Assembly: GCA_963744915.1 (NCBI GenBank)
Contig: CAVUUY010000010.1
Location: forward strand, 124,001-188,000
Reading direction: 5' to 3'
DNA length: 64,000 bases
From: DATAFF01 sp963744915
GTDB lineage: Bacteria; Pseudomonadota; Alphaproteobacteria; Rhizobiales; Aestuariivirgaceae
Within the stretch, counting starts at the first letter, position 1, and the number at the start of each line of letters is the position of its first letter. A program made the position numbers and the translations under genes. Below are positions 35,681-45,514 of this stretch, one piece after another. The notes under the pieces are model-generated. The model saw only the letters and a program-made list of their open reading frames with translations, was not told the DNA's origin and searched no databases.

Positions 35681-37845
35681 TTACGCCTTCTTCACGGCGA
35701 TGGCGGCGCGGTCGATCGGAAGGCGGCGCAGGCGCACGCCGGTTGCGGCATAAATCGAGTTGCGCAAGGCTGGCGGGCCGCCGGTGGCACCTGTCTCGCC
35801 GATGCCGCCAGGATGTTCTCCGCTCTTGATCAAGTGGACGTCGATCGGTGGAGTCTCGTCGATGCGCAGCATTCGATAATTGTTGAAATTCGATTGCTGC
35901 ACGCGCCCCTTTTCGACCGTGACCTCACCCCACAGCGCCGCAGTCAAGCCAAAGATCAAGCCGCCCTGGAGTTGCGCCATGATGATGTCGGGATTGACGG
36001 CGATGCCGGTATCCACCGCGCAGGTGATGCGCCGCAAATTCACGGCGCATCGACTTCCGCTTCGACCACGGTGGCAATGAAGCTGCCGAAGGACGGCTGC
36101 ACGCTCACGCCGCGTCCGACGCGGGCCGGCAGTGGTGAATCCCAATCCAATTTCTCGGCAACGAGCTTGAGCGCCGCTTTTAGCCGCGGCGTGCCGTCCA
36201 GCATGCCGAGACGGAAGACGACCGGGTCCATGTTCGCCTTACGTGCGAGTTCGTCCATGAAGCATTCGACCGCGAACACGTTGTTGTTCGGCCCGACGCC
36301 GCGCCAGAACCCGGTCGTCACCGCCGGCGGTTCGGCCCGCACATATTCAACCCGCTTGTTCGGAATGTCGTAGGGCATGTCGACTGCGCCATCGACGGCA
36401 TCGCCATCAATGCCGTTCTGGAACGCGGGCGGTAGCCAACGTGCGAAAACAGACTAGCCCGTCACCTTGTATTTCCAGGCGACGATTTTGCCGTTCGACA
36501 GGGAGGCCGAAATCGTGTCGCGATAAACTGGCCGGTAGACGTCGTGCTGCATATCCTCTTCACGCGTCCACACGACCTTGATCGGAGTCGAAACCTCTTT
36601 GGCGATGCGCACTGCGCTCGCTACCATGTCCGGCTCGAGCCGGCGGCCGAAGCCGCCGCCGATGTAATGGTTGTAGACCTTCACCTTGTCGATTGGCAGG
36701 TCTGCGGCCTTGGCTGCATATTCCTGCGCCCGGCTCTGTACTTGCGTACCGGTCCAGACCTCGCAGGCTCCGGGCGTCAGACGGACCGTGCAGTTCTGCG
36801 GTTCCAGCGTGGCATGGGCAAGAAACGGCAGCTCGTAGTCGACGTCGAGGCGTTCGCCTTGCGTCAGGCCCTTTTCGACGTCGCCTTCGGACTTGGCGAC
36901 GACGCCATCCTTTTTGCTTGCGGCGCGCAGCTCGCTCCAGATATCGGCCGAATTCACCTTGGCGTTCGGCCCTTCGTCCCATGTCACTTTCAATGCATCG
37001 AGACCCTGCCAGGCAGCCCACATATGGTCGCCCACGACGGCGACGAGATCGTCCAGCACGACGACCTGACGTACACCGGGAAGTTTCTTTGCCGCACTGT
37101 CATCGACATGCTTGATCTTGCCACCAAGCACTGGGCACTGGGTAAGCGTTGCAAACTTCATGTCCGGCACCATGACGTCGATGCCATAGATGGTCTTGCC
37201 GTCGGACTTGTTTGGCGTGTCGGACCGTTTCAGTGACTTGCCGATTAACGTGAAATCCTTCGGGTCTTTGAGCTTCGGCTTGTCCGGCACCGGCAATTTG
37301 CCGGCGGCTTCGGCGAGTTCACCATAACTGAACGTGCGGTTGCTCGCGGCATGGGTAACTTTGCCATTTGAAGCGCTGCAGCTCGCCGCATCGACCTGCC
37401 ATTGAGCAGCTGACGCCGCGATCAGCATGGCACGCGCGGCGGCGCCCGCCTCGCGCAACTTGTCCCAGAACGCACGGATCGAATTGGAATTCCCAGTCAC
37501 CTGGATGCCGAACAGCGGGTTGCCGTAGAGCTTGTCGCTCGGTGGCGCATGCTCAAGAACGATCTGCGCGAAGTCAGCGTCCAACTCCTCGGCGAGAATC
37601 ATGGCGATCGCGGTGTAAACGCCCTGTCCCATCTCAGCTTGCGGGATGACCAGCGTGGTCTTGCCGGACGCATCGATGCGGATGAAGGCGTTTGGCGCGA
37701 ACTGGTCGTCGGGATGATCGGAAGATTGTTCCGGTTGGTTCACGGGCGCTGCGTATAGTGGCCACTGAAACGCCAGCACCAGACCGCCAGCAAGGCCGCT
37801 TTGCAGGACAACCCGACGCGAAAGAACGGCGTGCGGTGAAGACAT
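35681..37845 (-). pseudogene. molybdopterin subunit of an aldehyde/isoquinoline oxidoreductase (IorB type), nonsense and frameshift
   Basis: Periplasmic xanthine-oxidase-family large subunit, about 720 codons when joined. ATG at 37845 after an AGGGAGG site; twin-arginine signal SRRVVLQSGLAGG; then the tandem molybdopterin segments PQAEMGQGVYTAIAMILAEE, VYNHYIGGGFGRRLEPD and FWRGVGPNNNVFAVECFMDE. An in-frame TAG at 36454-36456 interrupts the protein (KVTG-stop-SVFARWLPPAFQ), and a frame change near 36045 precedes the C-terminal part (RRITCAVDTGIAVNPD, GIGETGATGGPPALRNSIYAATG). It would accept electrons from substrate hydroxylation and pass them to the 2Fe-2S and cytochrome c subunits. Confidence 0.88.
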
Positions 37846-37855
37846 GATGGCCTCC

Positions 37856-38314
37856 CTAAACCGCGCCCGCAGCGCTCTTGATGGCTTCGCGGATGCGCAC
37901 ATAGGTTCCACAGCGGCAGATATTGCCCGCCATCGATGCGTTGATGTCCGCGTCGTCAGGATGCGGATTCCTGGCGAGCAGCGCAGCCGCCGACATGATC
38001 TGCCCTGACTGGCAGTAACCGCACTGAATCACTTCGAAATCAAGCCAGGCCTTTTGCACGTTAGCGCCTGCCTCGGTCGTGCCGATGCCCTCAATTGTGG
38101 TGACAGCGCGCGCCCCAACCGCTCCGACCGGCAAAAGACACGAGCGAACGGCGTTACCATCGATTTGGACGGTGCAGGCACCACATTGAGCAATGCCGCA
38201 GCCGTATTTGGTGCCCGTCATGCCAAGCACATCGCGCAACACCCACAGCAGCGGCGTGTCACCGTTGACATCGACGTCGTATGAAGCACCGTTGACATTG
38301 ATGGCAAAGGCCAT
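37856..38314 (-). CDS. 2Fe-2S subunit of an aldehyde/isoquinoline oxidoreductase (IorA type)
   Basis: A 152-residue iron-sulfur protein of the xanthine-oxidase family. The plant-type ferredoxin cluster is KYGCGIAQCGACTV plus a downstream cysteine (RSCLLP), and the helical second cluster site is CGYCQSG...ICRCG. It is intact although both partner subunits downstream are broken. The gene order IorA-IorB-cytochrome c is the usual one for periplasmic molybdenum hydroxylases acting on aldehydes or N-heterocycles. Confidence 0.92.
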   Translation of the reverse strand: MAFAINVNGASYDVDVNGDTPLLWVLRDVLGMTGTKYGCGIAQCGACTVQIDGNAVRSCLLPVGAVGARAVTTIEGIGTTEAGANVQKAWLDFEVIQCGYCQSGQIMSAAALLARNPHPDDADINASMAGNICRCGTYVRIREAIKSAAGAV

Positions 38315-38499
38315 GGTGAGCTTCCTTTTTCAGCCCGCAAGGTTTTTCAGGCTCTGGTCGTAGCTCATAGCCCTCTACAGGCAATGGCCAACATTCTAGT
38401 CATGCACTCGACACTAGGCTTGCAGTGGAGCAAAATAAGCTCCCTGAGCAAAAACCGCAAAATTGGTCGGAATTGGAACCTAGACCAAGCATCCAGGAT

Positions 38500-39014
38500 A
38501 ACAAAGCTCTCCGGGGGAGACAAAGATAGTCTGCAAAGCCCGGTTCCCGATCGAATTCCGACAGGGCATGGCGGCGCGCGCCGCGATCCTGCATGATTTC
38601 GGTGCGAATGCGCAGGCCAACTGGGAACATCCGTTCGGCACACCTTGATCCCCCGTTTTTTGGCATCGATGACGCTCACCGTGCCGCCGACTGCCGCGGA
38701 CACACCCAAACCTCCGATCCGTCCGGCTTGAACTGTGCAAACCGCGGCCGCGTATCAACCAACACGTTGGAAGTAATCTCGTGGGTATCCGTATCGATGA
38801 AATGGGCCATGCTGGTCGTCTCCGATGTGGCGACGACTGTCTTGCCATCCGGACTGACGCCCATGCCCTCCGGCTCGACACCAACGGGGATCTCGGCGAC
38901 CGCGGTCTGGGAGCCAAGATCGATTACCGTGACCAGATTGTCGTCCTCGTTTGCGACGTAGAGTCTCTTGCTGTCGGGGCTGAGGACAAACAGATCAGGA
39001 TCCGGGCCTACCAA
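38500..39014 (-). pseudogene. YVTN-type beta-propeller protein, fragment
   Basis: The minus strand encodes propeller repeats typical of YVTN/PQQ-catabolism-associated proteins (LFVLSPDSKRLYVANEDDNL, MGVSPDGKTVVATSE, QFKPDGSEVWV). A frame change near 38700 leads to VGGTVSVIDAKKRGIKV in another frame, and further shifts follow. Both ends are missing compared with the usual 300-residue protein. These proteins often accompany periplasmic alcohol dehydrogenases and cytochromes, consistent with the neighbouring cluster. Confidence 0.75.
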
Positions 39015-39116
39015 CCCACCACGTTATAGCGATTTTCGCCTGTTAACACGCCTGGCAAGGACCTGTTTTCAGGGTGAGGCGTGAACATAGAGCAATGCTC
39101 TAGGACTTCTTCCTGA

Positions 39117-39995
39117 TCAGAATGAGATTGACAGGTCCCATTTTACCGCGAGGTCCGGCGTGACGGCGGTAGCACCCACCAGCAGGCCGACATCGGCGGC
39201 AATACCAATATCCCGGCCGCCAATGCTCAATCCCCTCTCATCATCGCTGTCGCCTCCAGCCTTTTGCCCCTCGTTCTCGGGAGTCGAGACATAAATCACC
39301 GGTCCGATGCGGAACTCCGTCTTGTGGAATGATGGAACGTTGCGGAGATCCTCGATTTCCCCAAACGCTTCGAAGCCCGCCGAGACCCGGTCGGTCATGG
39401 CAAACTTGAGCTGTGCGGCATACTCGAAGCCAATGCCGGGTTCGCGAAACTCACCGAAGGTCTTTTCAAACAGCGCATTAAGAACGAGCGTCAATTTATC
39501 ATTGCCGAATTGCACCAGCGGACCAAACTCCACGGCATCGGGGATCTGATCGGCAAGCCCGAGTTCGACCGATGCAAATGCGCTGAATACTGCCCCCCAG
39601 AGCTCATAGGTTGCGAGCTGCAAGGTGTTCTCAATCTCGAAGGTGGTGGCCTGAAGATCGCCATCAACTGGCTGCTGCAGCCCAAGGCCGAGCTCGAGCT
39701 TCCAGAAATCGGTTAAGCCATAGCCCATCTCGATTTCATGCCCATGGCGGGTGAAGGGTTCCTCTTCCTCATCCGCACCGGGCGCTTCTTCCTCGTCGGT
39801 CTCCTTGGCGTTCTTTTCGTCCTCGTCCGGAAAGCCGGACTGGAACGAGCCATGGGTCTCGAACTCGAGTTCGCCCTTCTCGACGGTCGGTTCGTTGATG
39901 ACGAATTGCGCGAATGCCGGGTGTGCGAGAGCGAGCGATGCTGCCGCGCTGGCGCTCACAAGCGCGAAGCGGAGAAGAAACTGCCGATGAAGCAT
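39117..39995 (-). CDS. outer-membrane beta-barrel protein of unknown function
   Basis: A 292-residue exported protein. The signal peptide (FALVSASAAASLALAHPAFA) is followed by an acidic linker with runs of Asp/Glu (about residues 50-70) and alternating amphipathic strands ending in an aromatic residue (VKWDLSISF), the usual end of an outer-membrane barrel. It resembles the MetA-pathway/transporter-like barrel proteins. The ATG at 39995 fits the signal peptide; the longer frame to 40118 does not. Cargo unknown; it could feed the periplasmic oxidoreductase or trehalase next to it. Confidence 0.7.
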   Translation of the reverse strand: MLHRQFLLRFALVSASAAASLALAHPAFAQFVINEPTVEKGELEFETHGSFQSGFPDEDEKNAKETDEEEAPGADEEEEPFTRHGHEIEMGYGLTDFWKLELGLGLQQPVDGDLQATTFEIENTLQLATYELWGAVFSAFASVELGLADQIPDAVEFGPLVQFGNDKLTLVLNALFEKTFGEFREPGIGFEYAAQLKFAMTDRVSAGFEAFGEIEDLRNVPSFHKTEFRIGPVIYVSTPENEGQKAGGDSDDERGLSIGGRDIGIAADVGLLVGATAVTPDLAVKWDLSISF

Positions 39996-40478
39996 TGTCG
40001 TTGACCCCTCAATAAAATCGTGGCGGAAGGACCACGATTCGATCAAGGCCCCCCAGCTATCCTCGGACCCTTTAGTTTTTTTCGTGATTTTTTGGACACG
40101 GGAAATCTTCCCGGCCATCGACGAATTTACCCGACTTGATGCTGCAAATTTGGAACAGAGCCTTGCGACGCTTCAGACCTTCGGTGCGGTTGGACGAATG
40201 TTTGCCGTAGGTGGGAAAGGGGTCGAGTTGCGAAATTTACGCGAAGATTTCAGAAGGGCCACTGGCTGATCGTGCGGACCAAACGAGAGTGTCGCGGAGG
40301 CGCTGGTCTGGATCGCATGCTCGACTTAGCCTGTGTCGCCGTCCTCGACACGTCCACGTCATAGCCCCTGAGTTGAACAGCACCAACCTCGATTGGAATT
40401 TCTCCTGTCGCCGCCCTGCCGCAAAAGGACCAAGGTCGCAGCCATTTCCGACATCCGACCATGCAAATTCTCTACCTT
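39996..40478. other. gap before trehalase gene end
   Basis: About 480 bases without a recognisable gene; only short overlapping frames on both strands. It contains the promoter region of the beta-barrel gene. Confidence 0.35.
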
Positions 40479-42557
40479 TCAGAACTGATGATACAGCCGG
40501 TTAACGAACAGCATATAGACAGCGTTGGTCCACCCGAAACCACGCTGCGTCTGCGCATAACCAATGCGTACACGCGGATCCGACTCGGGGTTGCTCGAAT
40601 CGTACTTTTCGATGAGCACGCCGGTTTTGGCAAAAAATGCGTTGATGGCGGCAATCCATTGCTGCATCGCCAGCGTCGCCTCAATCGGGAAATCGGCCCT
40701 GATCAATCCATCGACGGCAAAATATTGGATCGGCGCCCAGGCGAACGGTGAGTCCCATTGCTTGCCAGTGTTTGCAAGACTGGTCGGGATGCCGAATTTG
40801 CCGGCTGCCACTGGCGCAAGAAAGGCCGAACCGCCCCTGTCAGCTTTTAGTTCGCGCAATAGGGCTTCCCTGCTTTCCCTATTGGCGAGAACATCCGCCC
40901 ACAGAAGATAAAACTGAGTGGCATAGGGATAGGCATAGTGGGGAACATCTTTAGGGACATCGTCGTCTATCAGCCGATCGGCATACCCGTCGTTCGGTTC
41001 GCGCGCGAAGTATCGCGCAAGAAATTGCCGCCGACTGTTTAATGCATCTTTGCCGCTTGGCGGGGTCAGCCCGGCCACAATGGACAACTGGTCGATGTCT
41101 TCGGCCATCTGCAACAGGAGCACGTTGAGGCTGATCGGCGCATAATGCATTGCCCATTGGCCTGCATCGCCGAACCGGCCCGACAGATCAAATCCTGAGG
41201 CGCGAACAGCGCGATCGGCGGCGTAATAGGACTGCGTGAGATGGTAGATCGGATCGCCACAATTCCCTACAGCTCGATTCTCCTTGCACAATTGATCCGG
41301 GTTATAGAACAGGTGGCCCGGGTTCTCGGCCGGATTATTCTTGAAATAGGCGGCATCGTCCTGATAGAGCGCGCGGTTCTGCGGCTGAGTGCTTCGCGCG
41401 ACCTCGGGCGCCGGTCCGACGCCGGCAGTTCCATAGAGATAGATCGGATGCCTGGTTCCGCCGACTTCGACACTGGCGACCCGCGGATTCCGCGAAGACT
41501 CGCCCCGCCTTCGATTTGGGTTAGTCCAGCCTGGGTCGGTCCAATAAGCATAGTAATCACGAGCCCCGGGCAGGACCTCGACGCGAATCCAGTCCTCATA
41601 GCTTTGAGGCTTCGTGAAGGAGGCCCGGCTTAGGCCGAGATATGGCGCCAGTGTTTCGATGTACTCGAAACCAAAGCGGCGCGCTCTGTCGAGGACAGCT
41701 ATCGCCTCGCGGGTAAAGAGCGGTGGCTGTGATCGAGTGAGATAATAGGTGCGATTGGCGTTGAGAACGAAACCGCCATAATACTCGATTTCGAAAACGT
41801 GGTTGTCCACCATACCTTTGGCGGTTTGAAACAGCCTCTCTGCGAACGACCGATAGTAATTCGCATCACTTGCGCTCGTGCTGAGAGAGAAAAAGGATCT
41901 CGCGCCCGCCGACCAGATTCGCGATGTCGGATTGGCCATGATGTAATCGACGGATGCGAGAAGGCCTTCAACGATGAAGAAGGAATCCCACCCGTACATC
42001 TCATTAAAGGTATCTCCAGGGACGACGTAGGGATTGGGGAGATAGAGGAGGCCGATGTTGTTGTAGAGGCTGGCGGGATCAAGGGTCGGCTCCGGCAGCG
42101 GGTCAGGCAGGGGTTTGAGCACCACATTGCTTTTGTCGCTGAGCGCGCGACTCAACTCACCATTTAAAACACCCGCAAGCCGTGGCGGGTAGAAGACCGG
42201 AAAGGGTTCTCCCGCCGGATGCTCAATGAGCCGATCGGTTGCCTGCTCAATGATGTCGGCTTTGCTGCGGTAGAGCACTCTTGGATCGAGCCAAAGCCCG
42301 TTAATGTATGGCACGATGCATTTCAGGGAGAAGGTGCGGGGGGATATCATTGTAGTCTTTAGTTCGATATTCTCGAACAAGCATTTATCAAGGACTGGTG
42401 CGAGGTCCGACTGTTCACGGACCGTTACCGTGTCCTGCGGGCGGCCTGAAAAGAGTTCAATCTGCACAGCAACCAGAGACTCGGCGGCAGACTGTCCCGT
42501 GGCCAACAGGAAAACCATCCAGGCAAGAACTACATAACCACTGGCACCCGCCCTCAT
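40479..42557 (-). CDS. periplasmic trehalase (GH37)
   Basis: A 692-residue secreted alpha,alpha-trehalase-like glycosidase. Signal peptide at residues about 8-25. GH37 landmarks: PGDTFNEMYGWDSFF (family PGGRFxExYxWDxYF), SGFDLSGRF carrying the likely catalytic acid Asp, QWDSPFAWAPIQ (family QWDxPxGWAP), IEKYD carrying the likely base Glu, and GFGWTNAVYM. The frame is intact over 2.1 kb. It is longer than TreA (about 565 residues) because of insertions. It would split trehalose to glucose in the periplasm. No sugar transporter is adjacent. Confidence 0.9.
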   Translation of the reverse strand: MRAGASGYVVLAWMVFLLATGQSAAESLVAVQIELFSGRPQDTVTVREQSDLAPVLDKCLFENIELKTTMISPRTFSLKCIVPYINGLWLDPRVLYRSKADIIEQATDRLIEHPAGEPFPVFYPPRLAGVLNGELSRALSDKSNVVLKPLPDPLPEPTLDPASLYNNIGLLYLPNPYVVPGDTFNEMYGWDSFFIVEGLLASVDYIMANPTSRIWSAGARSFFSLSTSASDANYYRSFAERLFQTAKGMVDNHVFEIEYYGGFVLNANRTYYLTRSQPPLFTREAIAVLDRARRFGFEYIETLAPYLGLSRASFTKPQSYEDWIRVEVLPGARDYYAYWTDPGWTNPNRRRGESSRNPRVASVEVGGTRHPIYLYGTAGVGPAPEVARSTQPQNRALYQDDAAYFKNNPAENPGHLFYNPDQLCKENRAVGNCGDPIYHLTQSYYAADRAVRASGFDLSGRFGDAGQWAMHYAPISLNVLLLQMAEDIDQLSIVAGLTPPSGKDALNSRRQFLARYFAREPNDGYADRLIDDDVPKDVPHYAYPYATQFYLLWADVLANRESREALLRELKADRGGSAFLAPVAAGKFGIPTSLANTGKQWDSPFAWAPIQYFAVDGLIRADFPIEATLAMQQWIAAINAFFAKTGVLIEKYDSSNPESDPRVRIGYAQTQRGFGWTNAVYMLFVNRLYHQF

Positions 42558-42642
42558 CGTAACCTTCCTCCGGGTCGGGGTACAATCGCAGCCACCGTCA
42601 TCGCTCTATGCGAAGAGAATTGATGTCGGCGATGTGCGCCCT

Positions 42643-43071
42643 CTAGCGGTAACGCATTTGGTTGATGTTGCCGACCGTAGTGTTGAACAAGCTGGCCAGC
42701 CGATCAGCTGGGGTGCCATTCTTCAGCTCACGGAGTACGACCTGTTTCATCTTTTTGGCTTGAGCCGAGCTACGTTTCTTGCCCTTTGCCGGCGCCAGCT
42801 CGACAGCCAGCTCACGCAGCTTGGTGTCACGGTCCTCGCGCTTCGCAACCTTCGCCTCCTTGCCGTTTCCGTTCTTCTTGGTGCCCTTGGTGGTTGGCTC
42901 GGCGACAACCACGGGTGCGATCATTCCGCTCGTTATCTGCGAAGTCATTTCCTCGGCACCGATCCGCAGCGCGTCCGAAAGAGCAGCCTTGGTTCGAGGC
43001 ATTTCAGCCTCGGTCTGGACAAGGGTGAAGATCGAGCTAACCAGCTCGGCTTTAACAGCGACGTTCGACAT
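42643..43071 (-). CDS. hypothetical basic protein
   Basis: A 142-residue lysine/alanine-rich protein. The middle (about 60-105) is very basic and of low complexity (TKGTKKNGNGKEAKVAKRED). The C-terminus LASLFNTTVGNINQMRYR resembles a helix-turn-helix recognition region, and ELKNGTPADRLASLF suggests a small DNA-binding fold. I do not recognise a family. It is preceded by a ribosome-binding-like AGAGAG site and lies 86 bases upstream of the trehalase gene on the same strand. Confidence 0.55.
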   Translation of the reverse strand: MSNVAVKAELVSSIFTLVQTEAEMPRTKAALSDALRIGAEEMTSQITSGMIAPVVVAEPTTKGTKKNGNGKEAKVAKREDRDTKLRELAVELAPAKGKKRSSAQAKKMKQVVLRELKNGTPADRLASLFNTTVGNINQMRYR

Positions 43072-43572
43072 ACTTGAAACTCTCTCTAGGTTGAATGAAC
43101 CACCCTCTACACCCAGAGCATGAAGAGATGCAAGGCTTATCCGATGTCCGAGAGCGGGCGTGCATTTATGCTTTGTGAGAGCTTAGAAACCCTTCACAAG
43201 CCTGAGTATCAGGCTCCTATCCTCGACGCATACAGGCTGTTCTCTACTCAAGGACGCAAGCGTGGACATATCCGAAAGGCTCGAGGTCGGTGAAACAAAA
43301 CGAGATAATCAATCGGAATCTCGAAGTGATGCATTATGCGTAGAGGAGGTCTCCCATTCCTTGAACTCTTCAAGAGTCAATTATCCCTAACTGGCTGCGC
43401 CGACCTTTCCTTCGTACCTTCGAAGGCACGGCCTCTGATGCTCACCCCGATAGTTTTGCGCAGGACCTCGAAGTTCGGGCTAAGTCCCCGTTCGGTGACC
43501 CAAGGGAAGTAGTCCGCTGGATTTGGTCGATTTCTAGGTACAGGCGGCGACCAGTCACCGACAAAGGAACCT
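43072..43572. other. gap upstream of the basic protein gene
   Basis: About 500 bases with short frames only. No RNA gene, repeat or mobile element recognised. Confidence 0.35.
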
Positions 43573-44022
43573 TTGTTGGTGTTCACAGTCGAGGAGCTAC
43601 GCCACGCGCACAGAATCGTGGGCGCAGCGGAAGCGCCGATATGCTTGGCCGCTGTGACTATCATTGTGCCTCAAGGCAATTCGATGCGGGCGCTTGGGGC
43701 GGAGCTGGTGGAGCATGGCGTTGACTTCCAAGCGGCAAGAGAGGAGGCAGAGCGCCGAGCAAAGGCGGGCGGATTGGAAATGGCACCCTCCTTTCACCGT
43801 GACCTCGTTCGCGGTGCAGCCACCTATGCACTCGAACTCTTCAACGCCGTTCCGGATCTCGCCCCTCTCTACGTATCGATTGGTAGGAGCTTAGACTTCG
43901 ATGACGTCGCAAAGCCGATCCAAGGTCGGGTCCAGGTGGCGTATTCGACAGCACACCGGCTTGCTGAGGCGCAGTTCTCATTCACATTGCCTTTCACGGG
44001 ATCTCTGCTCCAGCGGATTTGA
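43573..44022 (+). pseudogene. threonine dehydratase-like PLP enzyme, deleted remnant
   Basis: The first residues FTVEELRHAHRIVGAA resemble the N-terminus of threonine/serine dehydratases. The part from about 43666 (VPQGNSMRALGAELVEHGVD ... FHRDLVRGAATYALELFNAVPDL) is a middle segment of the same family. The intervening region with the PLP-binding lysine is missing, and after SIG the family sequence stops. The open frame survives because the deletions kept phase, but the product cannot be an active dehydratase. Confidence 0.75.
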
Positions 44023-44233
44023 TTTCGTGACTGGCGATTGCTCATGGTCTATTCGTTTGATCCTGGTGCAAAATGTAGGGCGAATGGCCCTTCGGGCGAA
44101 GTGTCATCGAAAGCAAGATGCTGGGTACTTTGGGAAAATTTCGGCTCCAGATTTAGAGCCATGACTTAGGAGCCGAAATGCAGCCATGGCAATAGCGCGG
44201 CGTCGCCATTGATGACAGCCGAAATCATGACTT

Positions 44234-45361
44234 ATGAGAGGTGCTGTGACTCAAGCAAAACTCTTTTCGCCACTGCGGTTGGGATCGCTTGAACTCCCCA
44301 ATCGAATTGTGATCGCACCGATGTGCCAGTACTCGGCAGAGGAAGGCTGCATGACCGACTGGCATGTCATTCATTTGGGCCATCTTGCGCTCTCGGGCGC
44401 GGCAGTGCTGACGATCGAAGCGACCGCGGTCACGGCCGGGGGGCGTATCACTTACGCCGATACAGGTCTCTATTCAGACGATTGTGAAAGAGCGATGAGC
44501 CGGGTGCTTCAGTCAGTGCGCCGATGGTCGAATATCAAGCTGGCCGTTCAACTGGCGCACGCTGGCCGCAAGGCTTCGACCGAGGTTCCGTGGGAGGGCG
44601 GCAGGCAGATCGCACCCGATCAACTGCATGGCTGGCAGACCGTTGCACCTTCCGCAACTCCCTTTCAAGCAGGCGAGAGCGCTCCGATATCTTTGGACCG
44701 CGACGGGCTTCGCGACATTCGGAACGCCTTTGCCGAAACAGCAAAGCGCGCGGCTCGAATGGGCCTCGATGCCGTGCAGATCCACGGCGCCCACGGCTAT
44801 CTGCTGCACCAGTTCCTGTCGCCATTGTCGAACTGGAGAGATGACGAGTATGGCGGCTCTCTGGAAAACCGTATCCGCTTCCCGCTCGAAGTATTCGAAG
44901 CCGTGCGAACTGCCTTCCCGAGCGAGCGGCCCGTCACCATGCGGCTTTCCGGAACCGATTACGCGGAAGGCGGCTGGACCATCGATGAGACTGTTGCGTT
45001 CGCCAAAGTGCTCGAACAACGGGGCTGCAGCGCCATCCATGTGTCAAGCGGCGGGCTCACTGCAGCCCAGAGGATTCCTATCGGCCCAAGCTATCAAGTC
45101 CCGCTCGCACGGGCGGTCAAGGCGGCGGTAAACATTCCGGTCATTGCCGTGGGCTTGATCACTGAATTTGAGCAGGCTGAAGCCATTATCGGCACTGGGG
45201 ATGCCGATCTCATCGCTCTCGCCCGCGCCATCCTCTACGATCCCCGGTGGCCTTGGCACGCCGCAGCCCACTTCGGCGCCCGAGTTTCAGCGCCTTCCCA
45301 ATATCTTCGTTCACAGCCTCGACAATTCCCAAATCTCTTCAGCAGCCCCAAGCCTGAATAG
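44234..45361 (+). CDS. Old Yellow Enzyme-type NADH:flavin oxidoreductase (YqjM/XenA class)
   Basis: FMN-dependent ene-reductase of 375 residues with a TIM barrel. Landmarks: IAPMCQYSAEEG with the redox-tuning cysteine of the thermophilic-like class, VQLAHAGRKAS, IHGAHGYLLHQFLSPLSNWR with the substrate-binding His-x-x-His pair, and EYGGSLENRIRFPLEV. It reduces alpha,beta-unsaturated carbonyl compounds or nitro-compounds. The ATG at 44234 is used; a GTG at 44246 (VTQAKLFSP) is also possible and begins nearer the conserved part. The gene stands alone. Confidence 0.92.
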   Translation: MRGAVTQAKLFSPLRLGSLELPNRIVIAPMCQYSAEEGCMTDWHVIHLGHLALSGAAVLTIEATAVTAGGRITYADTGLYSDDCERAMSRVLQSVRRWSNIKLAVQLAHAGRKASTEVPWEGGRQIAPDQLHGWQTVAPSATPFQAGESAPISLDRDGLRDIRNAFAETAKRAARMGLDAVQIHGAHGYLLHQFLSPLSNWRDDEYGGSLENRIRFPLEVFEAVRTAFPSERPVTMRLSGTDYAEGGWTIDETVAFAKVLEQRGCSAIHVSSGGLTAAQRIPIGPSYQVPLARAVKAAVNIPVIAVGLITEFEQAEAIIGTGDADLIALARAILYDPRWPWHAAAHFGARVSAPSQYLRSQPRQFPNLFSSPKPE

Positions 45362-45514
45362 GTGTAAGAGAGGTTCCGGTTTGGCGATCGGGAACGGTGG
45401 TTGCGAGTAACTGCAGGAAGCGTGACGGCGAAGAGTTCGGGGCCCCCGGCTTTCTCGCGCGGCTCATTTAAGCTAGGGTTTCGTGCGAATACCACTCCGG
45501 AGGAGGGGTGATCT

